NCBI GenBank assembly: GCA_944990035.1 | Contig: CALYLX010000069.1 | Span: forward strand, 62,001 to 126,000 | Source: Clitopilus passeckerianus | Taxonomy: Eukaryota; Basidiomycota; Agaricomycetes; Agaricales; Entolomataceae | Reading direction: 5' to 3' | Length of the DNA stretch: 64,000 bases | Part shown: positions 1-11,627 of the stretch, in pieces | How positions within the stretch are numbered: the stretch's first letter is position 1 | Layout of the letters: the number at the start of each line of letters is the position of its first letter | Notes under the pieces: generated by a model | Told to the model about the DNA's origin: nothing | Databases searched by the model: none | What the model saw: only the letters and a program-made list of their open reading frames with translations | Made by a program: the position numbers and the translations under genes

Positions 1-730
1 GGGCTGCTTAATTTCGTCGTGGTTCTTCGTGCGTTCCATTGGAGGGACGCATTTGAGATCAAGGACTCACCCACCGGATTAGACACTGTCGTCCAAGGAC
101 ACCGCTTCAACATAATTGAGGATGTTGGATGCTATCCTACGGTCTATAGCACTCTCATGTCCTAGTTCATTATATGGATGTGGCCACCTCTTCTTGGGCT
201 TATATCATCGTCTACTCGAGCATGCCTCAATTTCTTCGCGCATCTGAATCGTGTGCTTATCTACGATTAGCCTTACCCTACAGTCATTCCTGATTCGACG
301 AGCGCAATTTAGCTCCCTCATGTCGTCTAGCTATATAAGCCCTAGCCGATACTTTCGGTTGATGTTGCTTGCTTTGATCAACCTCGGGGCAACACACTCT
401 ATAGTTATACCTCATGGGCTGACGTTCACTTCGAATTCTGGCGGATTCGACAAATCCCCGCTGTGTTATGGAAATCGGACCATCCGACTATAGTGACTAT
501 TGCTCTTACTCAATGGTTCCCCATCGTATGGGCTGCGGTCTTCTTTGGCCTTTCCGGCTTCGCTTTGGAGGCAAGGAAAAACTACAAATGAGCCTATACT
601 TGGATTCTCACAAAGCTTGGCGTCGAAAGGCACGGCTCGTTGCAAAAACCACCTGTCTCTCTCCCACTGTAAGTTTCTTCTCAACTTTCTCGAATTTCAA
701 ATGCTAACATTCGTCTCTACCCATAGTTGG
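1..730 (+). pseudogene. STE3-like pheromone receptor relic (5' end outside window)
   Basis: Frame 1 from base 1 reads VVQGHRFNIIEDVGCYP (about 90-140), a core stretch of basidiomycete STE3-type 7-TM pheromone receptors. Frame 2 then gives RRAQF...SPSRYFRLM (about 297-365), and frame 1 again gives YTSWADVHFEFWRIRQIPA and VFFGLSGFALEARKNY (about 398-588). These blocks lie in the family order, but the gene is broken. TAG at 163-165 sits inside a hydrophobic segment, the frame changes near 240-250 and again near 370-400, and TGA at 589-591 stands where related receptors usually have a tryptophan (YK*AYTW). An intron (669-726, GTAAGT...TAG) survives downstream. I see no splice pattern that would skip the lesions. 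An intact receptor would sit in the plasma membrane and bind a prenylated pheromone. I am confident of the family and fairly confident that the gene is non-functional. Confidence 0.75.
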
Positions 731-1697
731 AAGGGTTCAAAGAGTCTTCGTTGAACGTCAGAAAGGCTGAGAAAGCACTCAACGCCTCCCTGTTCTCCTC
801 AACCTGAACAGACGAAGATGTTACCGTCGGACAAAACAAACCCTTACCCCTGATCCCGGCCGGCGCGGTCGACAATTCCTCGCCCTTCAATCGATGTCAT
901 CCTGAGGTTGGATCAAAGCAGTGAGAGCGGCAAAGCTATATGGTCACATTCAGAGATTGAGCGGAAATGATCCGGAATTCAACCCACTTTGCAGTCTACA
1001 ATACGTGGCAAAGATTCAGCCAAAGTATGGAATGAGTCATTTTGAAAACTTACAGAGCCAGAATAGGGCTGAACGTTAACACTTCAATCCACCTACCAAG
1101 CAACTATCCGTACCTCCGAGGTTACTACTTACATCACGGATGCCCAGGCTCCGTCGAATGCCTCAGCGTAGCGTTGAAGAGCTACGATCTCAGCAAATCC
1201 GCGTCACCGTTCACGAGCAGTCCTTCTCGACCTCCTTATAGCCTATGAATCGTGTCCGTTGGACTTGCATGCGGCTCATACCACCAAATTCGGCATAGTT
1301 TTTGGAATGTGGTGATTATCCACCGTGATTTACAGCAAGCCTTTGCTCTATCTCTGTTCGTTCGGTTTTGAGGGCTCTTTCCCCGCTACCCCACCTGCGT
1401 TATTTCTATTCCCAAAATTTCTCTTCTTCAAACACAATGATGTACCCAATAGGACTGTACCATACCGCCACTGACTCTCCAAGCTCCTTTCAGTGCCAAT
1501 CAATTGCATGTTACTTACGCTGACAAAACCTTCAGGGACCTTTATTTATATAAAACTCCACCCCGCCCAAGAAGGGGCATGTAGCGTCTCTTGATGCGGT
1601 TGGATGCATGCCGACCTTTGCCTTTGGGTCACGAATTCGAAGCAAACGACCAGCACAGCCGAACCAGCCGGCCTATCTCAGGTCAAGGCCCTATTTC
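731..1697. other. Gene-free stretch before ICMT-like 1
   Basis: About 970 bases hold only short unsupported frames. An AT-rich TATA-like tract (TTATTTATATAAAAC) lies at about 1543-1557, some 200 bp ahead of the next start codon. I looked for short CaaX-ending pheromone-type frames here and found none convincing. Confidence 0.5.
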
Positions 1698-1710
1698 GGG
1701 ATAAAAAGCC
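1698..1710 (+). promoter_or_regulatory. TATA-like box of ICMT-like 1
   Basis: GGGATAAAAAGCC lies about 59 bp before the ATG at 1760. Very similar boxes precede ICMT-like 4 (GGGATAAAAGCC), ICMT-like 5 (TTTATAAAGCT) and ICMT-like 7 (GGGATAAATAG), which suggests a shared core promoter. Confidence 0.5.
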
Positions 1711-1759
1711 AAAGGGCTGAAAGTTAAACGGACCGCAACACGAGTCCCTCGCTGGCCTC

Positions 1760-2562
1760 ATGATGACTTCCAACCTATCGTTACTGAAGATACCTTGCGC
1801 GATAGCCGTTGCTGCTGCTTGTCATATCAGTTGGACGGCTCCTGGTCAAATATATTCTGCAAAGCAGGATCGCGTGCCATTGAAGGACTGGGACAAACGA
1901 CTACTGAGAGGTTCGATCACATTCATGCCGTTCAACGGTCTTAACATAATAAAAGTGGGTTCATTCACCTTATGATAGAGAGATTGACATCTAATATATC
2001 GTCACAGGCGAGTTTCTGGGCCATTGCGTTAGCGGAAAGTCTCTCTATTTTATGTCAAGCGTTGGACATGGGTCCCGTCTCTTTCGCCCTGGGAAATCCT
2101 GCCTTCCACGGCATCGTCATTGCAGATCGTCTCTATTTGACGGCGACGTCTTCTCTCGGACTGGTTCTTGTTCTATTTGGGGGTTGGCTTCGATGGTCTT
2201 GCTATCGAGCACTAGCTACTCACTACACATTCATGCACACGGTTCAGAAGGATCATAAACTCGTCACCACCGGCCCCTACGGCGTCGTTCGCCACCCAGG
2301 CTACTCCGCCTATATCTTTGGATACCTTGGCCTCTTTCTATTCCATGGCTCGTACGGAGCATGGGTGATAGAGTTGGGGATTCTTACGACCGCATTCGGT
2401 CGGGTATACACCATCGCACTCTGGTTATGGAAGTTCGCCGTCTTAGCTGCCTTGTTCAACCGAATGCCAAAGGAAGATATGTATCTGAGGGGGAAGGTGG
2501 GCGAGGAATGGGATGCATACGCCAAGAGGGTGCCGTACCGACTGCTTCCGGGAGTCATCTAG
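1760..2562 (+). CDS. ICMT-like membrane methyltransferase 1
   Basis: Exons 1760-1954 and 2008-2562 join in phase 0 to a 249-aa protein of the isoprenylcysteine carboxyl methyltransferase (ICMT/PEMT) superfamily. Family members are ER-membrane enzymes that use S-adenosylmethionine, and true ICMT methylates the prenylated C-terminal cysteine of CaaX proteins. The diagnostic GPYGVVRHPGY motif is followed by hydrophobic segments and a C-terminal MPKEDMYL...VGEEWDAY block. The usual FG of that block reads VG here, which makes this the most divergent of the eight copies. The 53-bp intron lies after codon 65, at the position shared by all copies. The ATG follows a TATA-like box by about 50 bp. This is the first of six same-strand copies. 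The substrate is unknown: the family is clear, but a function identical to STE14 is not shown. Confidence 0.88.
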
Positions 2563-3610
2563 TTGATTTGGGGAGACAACCATCTTCATGCCTGGACAGT
2601 GTTCCCAGTCGACGTACTTCGATATGGTTTTTAGGCTCCCACTGTATGTAATTAGGATACTACTTTAACTCCAAGAAGCCTGTGCGAGGTTTGCTTTAAA
2701 CTCCTCCCGAGAGCATGTGAGTAGCTCAGCGTCAATCCATCACCGTGGAAGTGCTTAAAATGGAGGACTCTTCTTATGATCCATGCCAATGAATGATGCC
2801 GCCTACACGTGTACACACACGGCCATGATAGATTGACACCAGGTCCAAAACGACAATTCTTTGTGCACTGAAGGAAAAAGTTGTTATCAACCATCCCCAA
2901 AGGTCACGAGCTCTCCTTCAGGTAATTCCTCCCTCTTCATGCACCCGAATCCTGCTTATCCGGCTTTAGAAAATCATCTCGAATGCCGAAAATGACTTAG
3001 TTAAATCGTACACAGCTGAGGAAGCATGGGGTAAACTGTTCCCTGAAGCCTGACTGGGATAGGATTGAACGCCCCGCTTTTGAAATGTTCATTGTGTCTT
3101 TGTCGGTGACCACTGTTTCGTCAACGTCGCTGCGCCTTCATTTTGACTATTGCGTTCCATTGGCCAGGCCAGCGTTAGATCAACTGAATTCCAGGATCAG
3201 CCTGGAATACGAAGGAGTCAACTTTAGATCGGATGGTTGTTCACATACATTGACGTATTAGATTCCCTGCAAAATTGAACGTAGTCTGGGTTAAGTTGAA
3301 GCTTGACCTGTGTCCAGATGAAACACCTCAGGCCCACTGTCAGATGGGCGCGAATACGCCTACAGTCAACTTTCCGCCGGTGTGTGAGTGCCGCGTTCAT
3401 TCATTATCGAGAACGTGCTCATAAAGGTCCCTTTCATTTCTCATGTCATTGAAGCGATGCCATCTGCCGAGTTGACCTCGTGATGGTTTTCTGATCTGTC
3501 GTGCCCGGAGCCCTGGCAATTGAGAACTATGTTCATATAATGGTAAGACCACTGGGAACAGGGTACGTCGAAGCACCTACTGCTGGCTACCTTCGCGGAC
3601 GTCGACTACC
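2563..3610. other. Intergenic, nothing recognised
   Basis: About 1 kb between ICMT-like 1 and 2. Only short chance frames, no repeats or RNA genes recognised. Confidence 0.5.
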
Positions 3611-4374
3611 ATGGATTCGGCTCTCTTTAAGATTCCATGCATCGCTGCCTTCACCTATGCCAACTACATCATCTGGACACCCACCAATACATCTAAACCT
3701 CAAGAACGGGTCAAAGCCGTGAGCTTGTCCGAACGATGGATCCAGGTCGAAATTGCTGGCCTTGGTTTGATCAAGGTACACGTCTTCAGGTCGTTGAGCG
3801 CTGACAGGCCTAACCAATGTGCCTACAGAACACCTTCCTGATAATGGGCACCGTCGAGTCAGCCGCAATTCTGTTGGATGCACTCAACATCGCGCCTAGC
3901 CTTTCGCAGCGGCTCATGATCTCTGGCAATGCTGCCAGCCTGCAGCTCGACACAATGTCAGTATTGGGCCTCGCATTTGTGATTGCTGGTACCTGGCTCC
4001 GTTATGTGTGCTACAACACGATGGGACGCCACTATACTTTCGAGCTGTCCATCCGCAAAGGCCACCAGCTCGTCAAGAATGGCCCCTACAGCGTTGTTCG
4101 CCATCCTGCCTATACAGGAATTGGAATCATCTACGTCGGATACCTCTTTTGGTATCTCACCTCTGCTTCTTGGTTGAGGCAGTCGGGAATCTTCACCACT
4201 ATCCCGGGATTCATCTTCTTCGGACCTTTCACCATCTTCATGATTGGCAACTGCTTTGCCCTGCTTTTCGGTAGAGCCCCTCGAGAAGACCAGGAGTTGA
4301 AGAAGGCATTTGGGAAGGAGTGGGAGGAATATGCACGACAAGTACCTGCTTCGGTCTTCCCTGGAGTCTGGTAA
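3611..4374 (+). CDS. ICMT-like membrane methyltransferase 2
   Basis: Exons 3611-3775 and 3829-4374 give 236 aa. The first exon (55 codons) encodes a hydrophobic anchor ending in a WIQVE stretch. The second carries GPYSVVRHPAYTG, several further membrane segments and REDQELKKAFGKEWEEYA, the most canonical form of the ICMT C-terminal signature in this array. The 53-bp intron is phase 0. Its closest relative in the window is ICMT-like 7 (29066), which shares the anchor pattern WTP(T/A)NTS, WIQVE and the same exon-1 length. Together with copy 3, it looks like the source, or the product, of a two-gene block duplication. Confidence 0.92.
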
Positions 4375-6217
4375 TGGTTTAGATGCGCTAGTCACTCATT
4401 TTCGTGCTTCAGTTCCATCATGCTTCATGTATTACAGAATATTACACCAATATTATTATACTAAAATCCAGCAACAACCGACACTTGTTGAGATGTCTTG
4501 TGGTCATCAGAAGTCGTGCTCCCTCGATTCGCCAAATGACATGAGGTTCCATTTGGTGCCGTGTCCATCCGAGGACCTATCGATTGTGGTTCAGGGGGGA
4601 ATGCTAAAGGCAAGATTCCTAACTTACGTGGTGACATCGGAAGGCCTGCTCGGGAAGGGCTTGAGGGATTGGGTGCGTCAGTCCGAGCTTGATTGCCCAT
4701 TGGCCCATATACGCTTTAGCAAGATAGTCGTCATTTTGACTACGGACCTCTTATTCCTTCGTTCGCGATATCTATCCATAGCGGTTGAGGGATAACTGAG
4801 ATAACTTCTTCGCCTGGGCGGGCGCCTTGTCGAACGGAGGTGAGAGGCATATCCGGCGTTGTGAATCGAAGGAGGGAAGGAGGTGTTCCATCTTTGTCGT
4901 GAAGGCTGACGATTCTATGCCAGACATAATACCAGACATCCCAGCTCACAATATCGGCCACTTTCTTTTTGGGCCGCGAGGCTGGCAAAACGCAGGAGCG
5001 ACTTGTTGTACTGGCTTTCTTCCTCCGAAGATTACGAAGGGACTTTGCCTTGTGATCATCTCTCCTAGTATGCACTGCCGGCTACGATCGGCTCGCGGGT
5101 GTGCTGTTTAATGATGAGTTAACAGAGAAAAGCCTGGATAGCAGAGCTTGATGTAGGCGCACTGATCCAGTTTACTGATCTAGTCTTGCAACGATGCTTT
5201 CCAGCTATCACCTTTGCTTGAGGGCCGCAGCTGAGGGGACTGTACCCCCAGGGATGCTACAGAAGTGCGAGGATGATCACGAGCAAAGTAAAAGCTTCTG
5301 CTGGTTGCAGTCGTCTATTCATCAAGGCGGCTGCCAGAAGCCCCTACGTTACTTTTTGTTGTCTTCCTGTTGGGAGCGCAGACTTGAACGATGCAGCAAA
5401 GCGGCCTCCAGTCCCTTCGATATAATTTACTTGAAGCGTCAAATATTTCCTACCAGAAGCCTACAGCGCCAAGGTGTTTCCCACTGTGGCCGTCGTCAGG
5501 AATATTTGAGGCTCGATTAATATTTGGTTCGAAAGGCGAGGGTTGATACTATGATAGGGCCATAGTCCATATATTGACATGATATTGTCGACACCGAAAG
5601 ACAAGACGAGAAACGTATCGTGATATTAAGAGCATGGGACCACCAAAGCAGTATTACCGTTTGGGATGATACAAAGCGAGAGCTTTCGTCAAGCACCAAT
5701 ATGGTCCAGGTGTAAAGGGGGTTGGCATCAGAGTCATGTGACCGTGGCCAATCTTACTCCTTTTGTTCTTCCTCAACTTTTCCGCCTTGATGCAGCACTT
5801 GGAAATATTCTTGCAAATCTCTTCTCTTTTTCAAAGAAACTGACGGCGGAATTGTGAGCCAAATAGTTACGACCACCAGTCTGTTGGCAGCACGGAAGGT
5901 AGATATGCAGGGTCTGTGTAGGCCCGATCCTTGCCGCATTGCAAACTGCGCTTTCCGTTTTATTATGGAGAGAAATTGGTGACCACCTCATGGGTCTCGG
6001 ACGGCGGAAAAATCAAAAAGCGCCTTGCAAATGATCTTCCTTTTCCGCCCGGGGAATCCCCTACGCCTCATATTGCTTGAAGCTTGAAGCTCGAAGGCTC
6101 GGGGAGGCAGAATGTACCCACGGTAACTTGAGCCTCGACTCTTGAGTGTCTTCTTGGAGCGTCATATGACCGTGATTGTCTTGAACATCTCCGCTTTTCA
6201 GGCGCGGGGTTCAATGG
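4375..6217. other. Intergenic, nothing recognised
   Basis: About 1.8 kb between ICMT-like 2 and 3. Several 60-110 codon frames occur on both strands, but none has family features, splice logic or convincing starts. No CaaX-ending short frame was found by eye. Confidence 0.45.
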
Positions 6218-6224
6218 TATATAT
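6218..6224 (+). promoter_or_regulatory. TATATA box of ICMT-like 3
   Basis: TATATA about 80 bp before the ATG at 6299, in the sequence GGTATATATGACG. It is placed where a fungal TATA box is expected. Confidence 0.35.
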
Positions 6225-6298
6225 GACGCATTGCGCTACATTCAATGGTACCTTTCTCCCACCTCAGCACCCTCTCACTCTACTGGCGAACTAAAAAC

Positions 6299-7038
6299 AT
6301 GGACCATGAAACCCGATTGTTGCTGAAGGTTCCATGCATCCTCGCGATTTGTATGGCTTGGCAATGGAACGGAACTCCTCCTTACTTCGCCAAGGACGAA
6401 GAACGCATCGAAACTGACGATTTTGGGGAGCGATGGCTTAAGGCTGGCAATCCCTACGGGCTTTACAGAACTGTAAGCACGACTTCAACTTATACGCTGG
6501 CTATGTTTTAATCATCGCTGATTCCACACTTTAGGTCACGTTCTGGGCAATCGGCTTGCTTGAAATCGGCAGCATCCTCTTTGGAGGCAAAAGTCGGCCC
6601 GACTTGGACCTCAATAGTGCCTCTGTCGTAGGATTGGGCTGCATCATGCTTGGAACGTGGTGGAGGTGGAAGTGTTTCCAGATCATGGACGAAAACTTCG
6701 TTTTTGACCTCGCGATCCGCAAGAATCACACCTTGGTCACGAAAGGCCCGTATGGTATCGTCCGCCATCCGGCATACACGGCCCTTGCTCTGATATACGC
6801 AGGCTTGGGTATCTGGTACACTTCGTCGGGCTCCTGGCTTGCGGAATCTACAATCCCGCGTATGCCTCTTCTTGGGGTGTACTTGACGCTCTATGGTGGT
6901 TATGAGATTGGTGTCCTCCTCTCATTACTGCTCTCGAGGGTTCCGGCAGAGGATGAGCAGCTGAAGAAGACCTTTGGGAAGGAGTGGGAAGGATGGGCTC
7001 AACAGGTCCCCAATGCTTTGGTCCCAGGTATATGGTGA
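6299..7038 (+). CDS. ICMT-like membrane methyltransferase 3
   Basis: Exons 6299-6472 and 6535-7038 give 225 aa. I chose the ATG at 6299 (MDHETRLLLKVPC) over an in-frame ATG at 6245, because every paralogue starts just before the first hydrophobic segment. The second exon has the SAM-binding motif GPYGIVRHPAYTA and the tail AEDEQLKKTFGKEWEGWA, ending VPGIW. The 62-bp intron sits at the conserved place after 58 codons. Its nearest relative here is ICMT-like 8 (30221), which begins MEHELRLLIKVPC and shares AICMAWQ/AVCLAWQ. That pairing supports a block duplication. Confidence 0.92.
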
Positions 7039-7730
7039 AAGCCGCTCAGGCGTCGATTCGCATGTACTCAAGCTGAGGAAAATATGACAGTTCTTTTCAA
7101 TGTACCTTTGGGCCTAATTCTAAACTCCTGAGCACTGAAAATTAAGCTGTTCACTGAGAGGTTCTGTTCGGTTAAACGATGCTCGACGATGGTCTGCCCT
7201 GATTCTCCACCTGTCCCCCTGTAGCAACTACGTCAGGCGGCCGTTCAGATGATCGCACAATGTAAGGTTCTCCGTCTTCGATACCCCGTTCAATCGCATT
7301 GCCTCGGCGTTTGTATGTCCTTCACCGGTTCCTCAAGCACAGCTTCCTTCGCTTCAGGTGGCATGCAAAAATTTTCAGTTTTCTATTGAAAACGCTGACA
7401 AATACAGTGCCTTCGGAAAAGCGGCACGCAGCGAACGCGTCGAGTTCGATGAACATATCTAATCCCGTCGCCAAAATTTCAGAGGGGTGCAGGAGAATAC
7501 GTGCAGAATAAAGTGGTACAGCGATTCCTATACTGAACAGAATTGCTGTTGGTACATTTCCACAAATATTGCAGCCACGCTGAGAAGAGAGTGATAGGAT
7601 CCAGACCTGTCAAAACATTTATCTTGGCCGGAAAGATTGTCCTAATCGGCTCTCAAGTATGGCGTATGTCCTACGGTGGATCTCGACCCCTCTCTGTCAT
7701 ACAAACAATGTCAAACTGCCTCGATTTTTG
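7039..7730. other. Intergenic, nothing recognised
   Basis: About 700 bases with only chance frames. A TATA-like GGGATAAAAGCC box follows at about 7733. Confidence 0.5.
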
Positions 7731-7732
7731 GA

Positions 7733-7744
7733 GGGATAAAAGCC
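7733..7744 (+). promoter_or_regulatory. TATA-like box of ICMT-like 4
   Basis: GGGATAAAAGCC lies about 64 bp before the ATG at 7800. It is nearly the same as the box of ICMT-like 1 at a similar distance. Confidence 0.5.
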
Positions 7745-7799
7745 TGGCACACGAAGAATATTTACTTATCAACTCACTTATCTCTGGCAACTCACAACG

Positions 7800-8530
7800 A
7801 TGCCATACGAATTCTCTGCTCTTGCGAGGTCGCTTTGCGTTCTAGCCTTGTGTTTCGCATATCACACAACCTTTACTGCTCCTCATTACTCCTCAGAGGG
7901 AGAGACTGTGCACGTCGGAGACTGGAGTGACCGCTGGAACAAAGGCTCTCGTACATTCACACCTTTGGTGAAGGTGACGTCGCCCCATAATTTTATTGAA
8001 CTAATCATTGACCCCATACCTCATCGAAGGCTATGTTCTGGATTATCGGCGCTGCTGAGGTCTTCTCAATACTGATCGACAACACAACGAGCACAAGGTA
8101 CCATATGACCTCACTGTCCGTCATTGGCCTCAGCCTTGCTATCCTCGGTGGGTGGATGCGCAAACGATGCTATGACACCCTCGCCGAGCACTTCACGTTC
8201 ACGATGTCTATTCGCAATAACCATCGCCTGGTCACCAACGGCCCATACAGCATCGTGCGACACCCCTCGTACTCAGCAATCCTCCTCTTATACGTCGGCG
8301 TCGGGATCTGGCACGCATCCCCCGGATCGTGGCTCAGAGAGTCAGGCGTATTGAGCTCTGCGCCTATCGCGATGGTTCTTGCCCTTTACTCGGCTGCACA
8401 GATCACCACGTTGGTTACGCTGTTTATCAGAGCACCCCGAGAGGACGGACTTCTTAGGAAACATTTTGGGACGGAGTGGGACGAATGGGCTGAGCAGGTG
8501 CCTTACATGATAATTCCTGGAGTAGTTTAG
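7800..8530 (+). CDS. ICMT-like membrane methyltransferase 4
   Basis: Exons 7800-7973 and 8030-8530 give 224 aa, with a 56-bp phase-0 intron after 58 codons. Visible features are an N-terminal hydrophobic anchor, AEHFTFTMSIRNNHRLVTNG just before GPYSIVRHPSY, and the C-terminal PREDGLLRKHFGTEWDEWA ending PGVV. The segment after the RHP motif (YVGVGIWHASPGSWLRESGV) is strongly shared with copies 5 and 6, so copies 4-6 form a sub-group within the array. The product is probably an ER-membrane methyltransferase with an unknown prenyl-peptide or lipid substrate. Confidence 0.92.
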
Positions 8531-9424
8531 CTTTATAATGGCGTCGGAACAGACGGCGCATGGTGCGGCTGTGCCCTCTTAATTATGACCCTTTAATAAC
8601 AGATAACCGAGCCCGTAGATGGCTCGATGATATTTGTTTCTCTAAACCAATAGTGTAGAGTAATAACGAGGTAACAGCATTCCGAAAAATCATGGTATGA
8701 GAGGCGAGACTGCTGTGTCATGGTGTATATTCCTCTTTCGACAGGGTCAGAATTCCGGGCGACGGTGTGGTAGTACTTAAATCTTGCCCTGAGGACAGCC
8801 TTCGAAGGGAAAACCATCTAGTGACGGTCCACCTCCTTGGCTGGAATGGCAAATGACAACGCGAAAATGCCACCCTTCCGGGACTAAGTGATACTCGAAG
8901 AATTGGCTTTTGATCCCACCTGACGGCCACCTGACAGCCCCACATACAGTACGATTGACATGTTGATTGGAGTTTGGCAGGGTACTCTGGGGAGATGCAA
9001 GGACAAGAAAAAAGCGCGGATCGTGACGAATGTCAAAGTGAATAAGTGCGACTCTTCAATGCCATTATTCGGCCCCCGAAGGACTCCTGAGCTTCGACGC
9101 AGCATTTCTAGGCAAGGGTCCATGCTATGCAGAAAAGTTTCATCCCTTACGTCTCACTCATTCCTCCAGAGTTGTATGATGGATTTTAATATCCAACTTT
9201 TCATTGCGGTACAATCTGTGGGGAAAGAAGCTTTTCGGCGGCAGCGGCATTGACGCTGATCGATGATTGAATCATCGGCAATTGCCTTGGCCCAGCCACT
9301 CAGGAAACGACATTCAACTTGTTTTCACAAATGATACCAGGTTTTGTAAGGAAATTGGCCGTCAGGCAAGGCTTCTACTAGGATTCTTGGCATATGAGCG
9401 CCTGACTTGCAGCGTACCACGTTG
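8531..9424. other. Intergenic 5' of the MITE
   Basis: About 900 bases without a supported gene. The frames seen here are short and lack family features. Confidence 0.5.
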
Positions 9425-10341
9425 CAGTGTTGTTCCGGTTAATGACTAGTTGTAACTAGTCACGATAACCAGTTATTGGTTATAACTGCGGTTAAATAAC
9501 TGGTGACTGCTGATGTTGCGTGGGAGTTTTAGCCCACTTACTAAATCAGGTAATAGATCCGTTACATAATACAGATAACCAGTGATTTTTTGGGCTAAGA
9601 TTCGCTGAGGATTCGCCAAAATTGGCCCCTCTCGCCATACGATGATGTTTAAAATTTCAGCCAGTAAATTAGGAATAGGAATTTGAGCTCATATCTACCT
9701 GGGTAGGATGCCGAAGCTGTTGTGAGCGGGGGTATGTAGCACTTGTGATCGCAGACCCAGCGTGCTTTTTTCGTTGGCTTTCATGTCACAGATGTACTTG
9801 CTAGACTGATACTGAGCTTACATTTCGAGAAATAGGCACCGCTACCTCCAATACAAAGGCTCTAAATGCGAAGGTACCAGAATACCTCTGTGTCTACAAC
9901 TTCCCGGTCATTTCGGTGGAGCTTGTGTCTTCAGCAATCTTGAGTTTCCTAACTGAGTGCTAGAGCTCTCTATCTCTATCTCACTATCCCACCAGTATTG
10001 GAGGCAAAAAAGGCACCACAGGATTCGGAGATTCATCATCTCTACGCTGCTTTGAATTCTGCATCCTGCCCACCTCAAGTTCGCAAGTGGGCTTCCGAAG
10101 ACTCTAAGTAATAATTCTCTAAACCCAACAGTGGGGTAATAACCAGCTACTTGGAGAACGCGGCCAGAATGCGCAGTGTAACTCTCAGAAGACCTACGTC
10201 CGAATAAGGTAATAGCACGGCTACTGACAGTCCCACCATCACGCGCTGGTTACGAGTTAATAACTGTAGTTAATAACTTTGGTTATTTGACTAGTTATTA
10301 ACCGTAACTGGCCCACATCAGTTAATAACTGCCCAACACTG
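9425..10341. mobile_element. Non-autonomous hAT-type element (MITE), 917 bp
   Basis: The left end starts CAGTGTTG and the right end finishes CAACACTG. Both are flanked by the same 8-bp target duplication, CCACGTTG, at 9417-9424 and 10342-10349. Inside both ends lie imperfect inverted copies of an AT-rich block: GTTCCGGTTAATGACTAGT on the left, and the reverse complement of the right end reads GTTACGGTTAATAACTAGT. Further GTTAATAACT-type repeats are stacked sub-terminally. The 8-bp duplication and terminal CAGTG are typical of hAT transposons, and the interior has no transposase frame, so the element must depend on one elsewhere. It separates ICMT-like 4 from ICMT-like 5. Confidence 0.9.
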
Positions 10342-10684
10342 CCACGTTGACAGCTTCAATCGGGCCTGAAGCGGCAGGAGGCTCGTACTGACGGGCCACA
10401 GGATAACCGCTCACCATAGCCCAGCTTGGGGGATGAATTTCTCGGTTCCGCTTCCTCAGGACACAGGTCTGTCAGAAACGGATCTTGTATCCCTATCGTC
10501 CCCTGACTCTAGCTTGTCATGCGGCAACTTGGCTATCTGAGCAAGCCGCCAATTTCTTGCCATCGGATCCAGCGTCAGTATTCATATCTCGTCAATTTGC
10601 AACTGGCGGCATGCGGTGTCTCTCGGTGGGCCCTGCACTCGTGTCGGCGGAGGGAATCTCATAGCCTGCTCGGATGCGGGTGTT
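10342..10684. other. Upstream region of ICMT-like 5
   Basis: About 340 bases between the MITE target duplication and the TATA box of ICMT-like 5. No gene was seen. Confidence 0.5.
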
Positions 10685-10690
10685 TATAAA
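10685..10690 (+). promoter_or_regulatory. TATAAA box of ICMT-like 5
   Basis: A consensus TATAAA lies about 56 bp before the ATG at 10741, in the context TTTATAAAGCT. Confidence 0.55.
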
Positions 10691-10740
10691 GCTAAGAAGG
10701 GTACGGGGAAGTGTGGTACTCATACACCTTCTTCAAAGCC

Positions 10741-11463
10741 ATGGATAACCAACTCGTTATTCTCGCCAAGGTTTCCTGCATTCTCGCCCTATCTTGGACT
10801 TTGCACTTCAATTTTACGGCTCCACACCAGGCGAAGAAAACTGAAACGTTCAAGGAAGGACGCTGGGATGAAAAGCTACACAAAGTCTATGTCGACCACC
10901 CGGATTTAACAAAGGTATTGTCTTCATCGTTACGAGGGGAAGGGTGCTAACAAATGCCATCACTACAGGCTATCTTTCACGCCATTGGAGCCGCTGAAAT
11001 CATCTCCATCCTCCGCTCAGACCCCTCCAATGTTCACATAAACGCGTTCTCCCTCGCAGCTATCTCCCTGGCCCTCCTCGGAACCCTCCTTCGCAAAGCC
11101 TGCTACGTCATCATGGCGGAGAACTTTACGTTCGAGGTTTCCCTTCGCGATAACCACCGGCTCATCACGCAAGGGCCATACGGCGTGGTCCGACATCCTT
11201 CGTATACCGGCATGATCCTGGTATACATCGGGATTTTCCTTTGGCATTCTGCCCCTGGTTCTTGGATGAGAGTGTCTGGCGTCATGGACGTTTTGCCTGT
11301 TGCAGCGTTCATTGGAGCTTACGCAGCATTCATGGTGGGGATTCTTGCTGTTCTGCTCTTCAGGATCCCTAGGGAAGACAGGTTGATGAAGAAGCACTTC
11401 GGGAAGCAATGGGATGAGTGGGCACAGAAGGTTCCTTATATCTTGATTCCATACATTGTATAA
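10741..11463 (+). CDS. ICMT-like membrane methyltransferase 5
   Basis: Exons 10741-10914 and 10969-11463 give 222 aa. The ATG at 10741 (MDNQLVILAKVSC) matches the paralogues; an in-frame ATG at 10711 would only add ten residues. The second exon carries AENFTFEVSLRDNHRLIT, GPYGVVRHPSYTG and PREDRLMKKHFGKQWDEWA. The end PYIV lacks the PG of most copies. The 54-bp intron is phase 0 after 58 codons. ICMT-like 6 starts only 165 bp downstream, so the two are close tandem neighbours in the same orientation. Confidence 0.92.
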
Positions 11464-11627
11464 TCCTCTATGTTCAGAGTCTGTATCACTCCTTACTTTG
11501 GGGCGCTAATCTCCACCCTTTGGTATTGACCCATACTTGTCCTGTGTCACCTGTCAACGATGCTTATCCTTGGCCTCGAGTCATTTGTATGGACCTTCCC
11601 CTCTGCCCGAAATCAGCCTCCCAAATC

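Noticed and set aside
4310..5520. Several + frames between ICMT-like 2 and 3
   Set aside because: The first is a shifted continuation of the ICMT-like 2 3' end. The others have no motifs; one ends GCAV, but the cysteine is one place too late for a CaaX box.
5194..5520. 108-codon + frame with many cysteines
   Set aside because: The cysteines follow no zinc or secreted-peptide pattern, there is no signal peptide, and the region has no other gene signals.
731..10740. Pheromone-precursor genes (short frames ending C-a-a-X)
   Set aside because: I looked by eye on both strands in the gene-free stretches and found no frame of 40-80 codons with a proper CaaX end. A profile search would be needed to exclude them.
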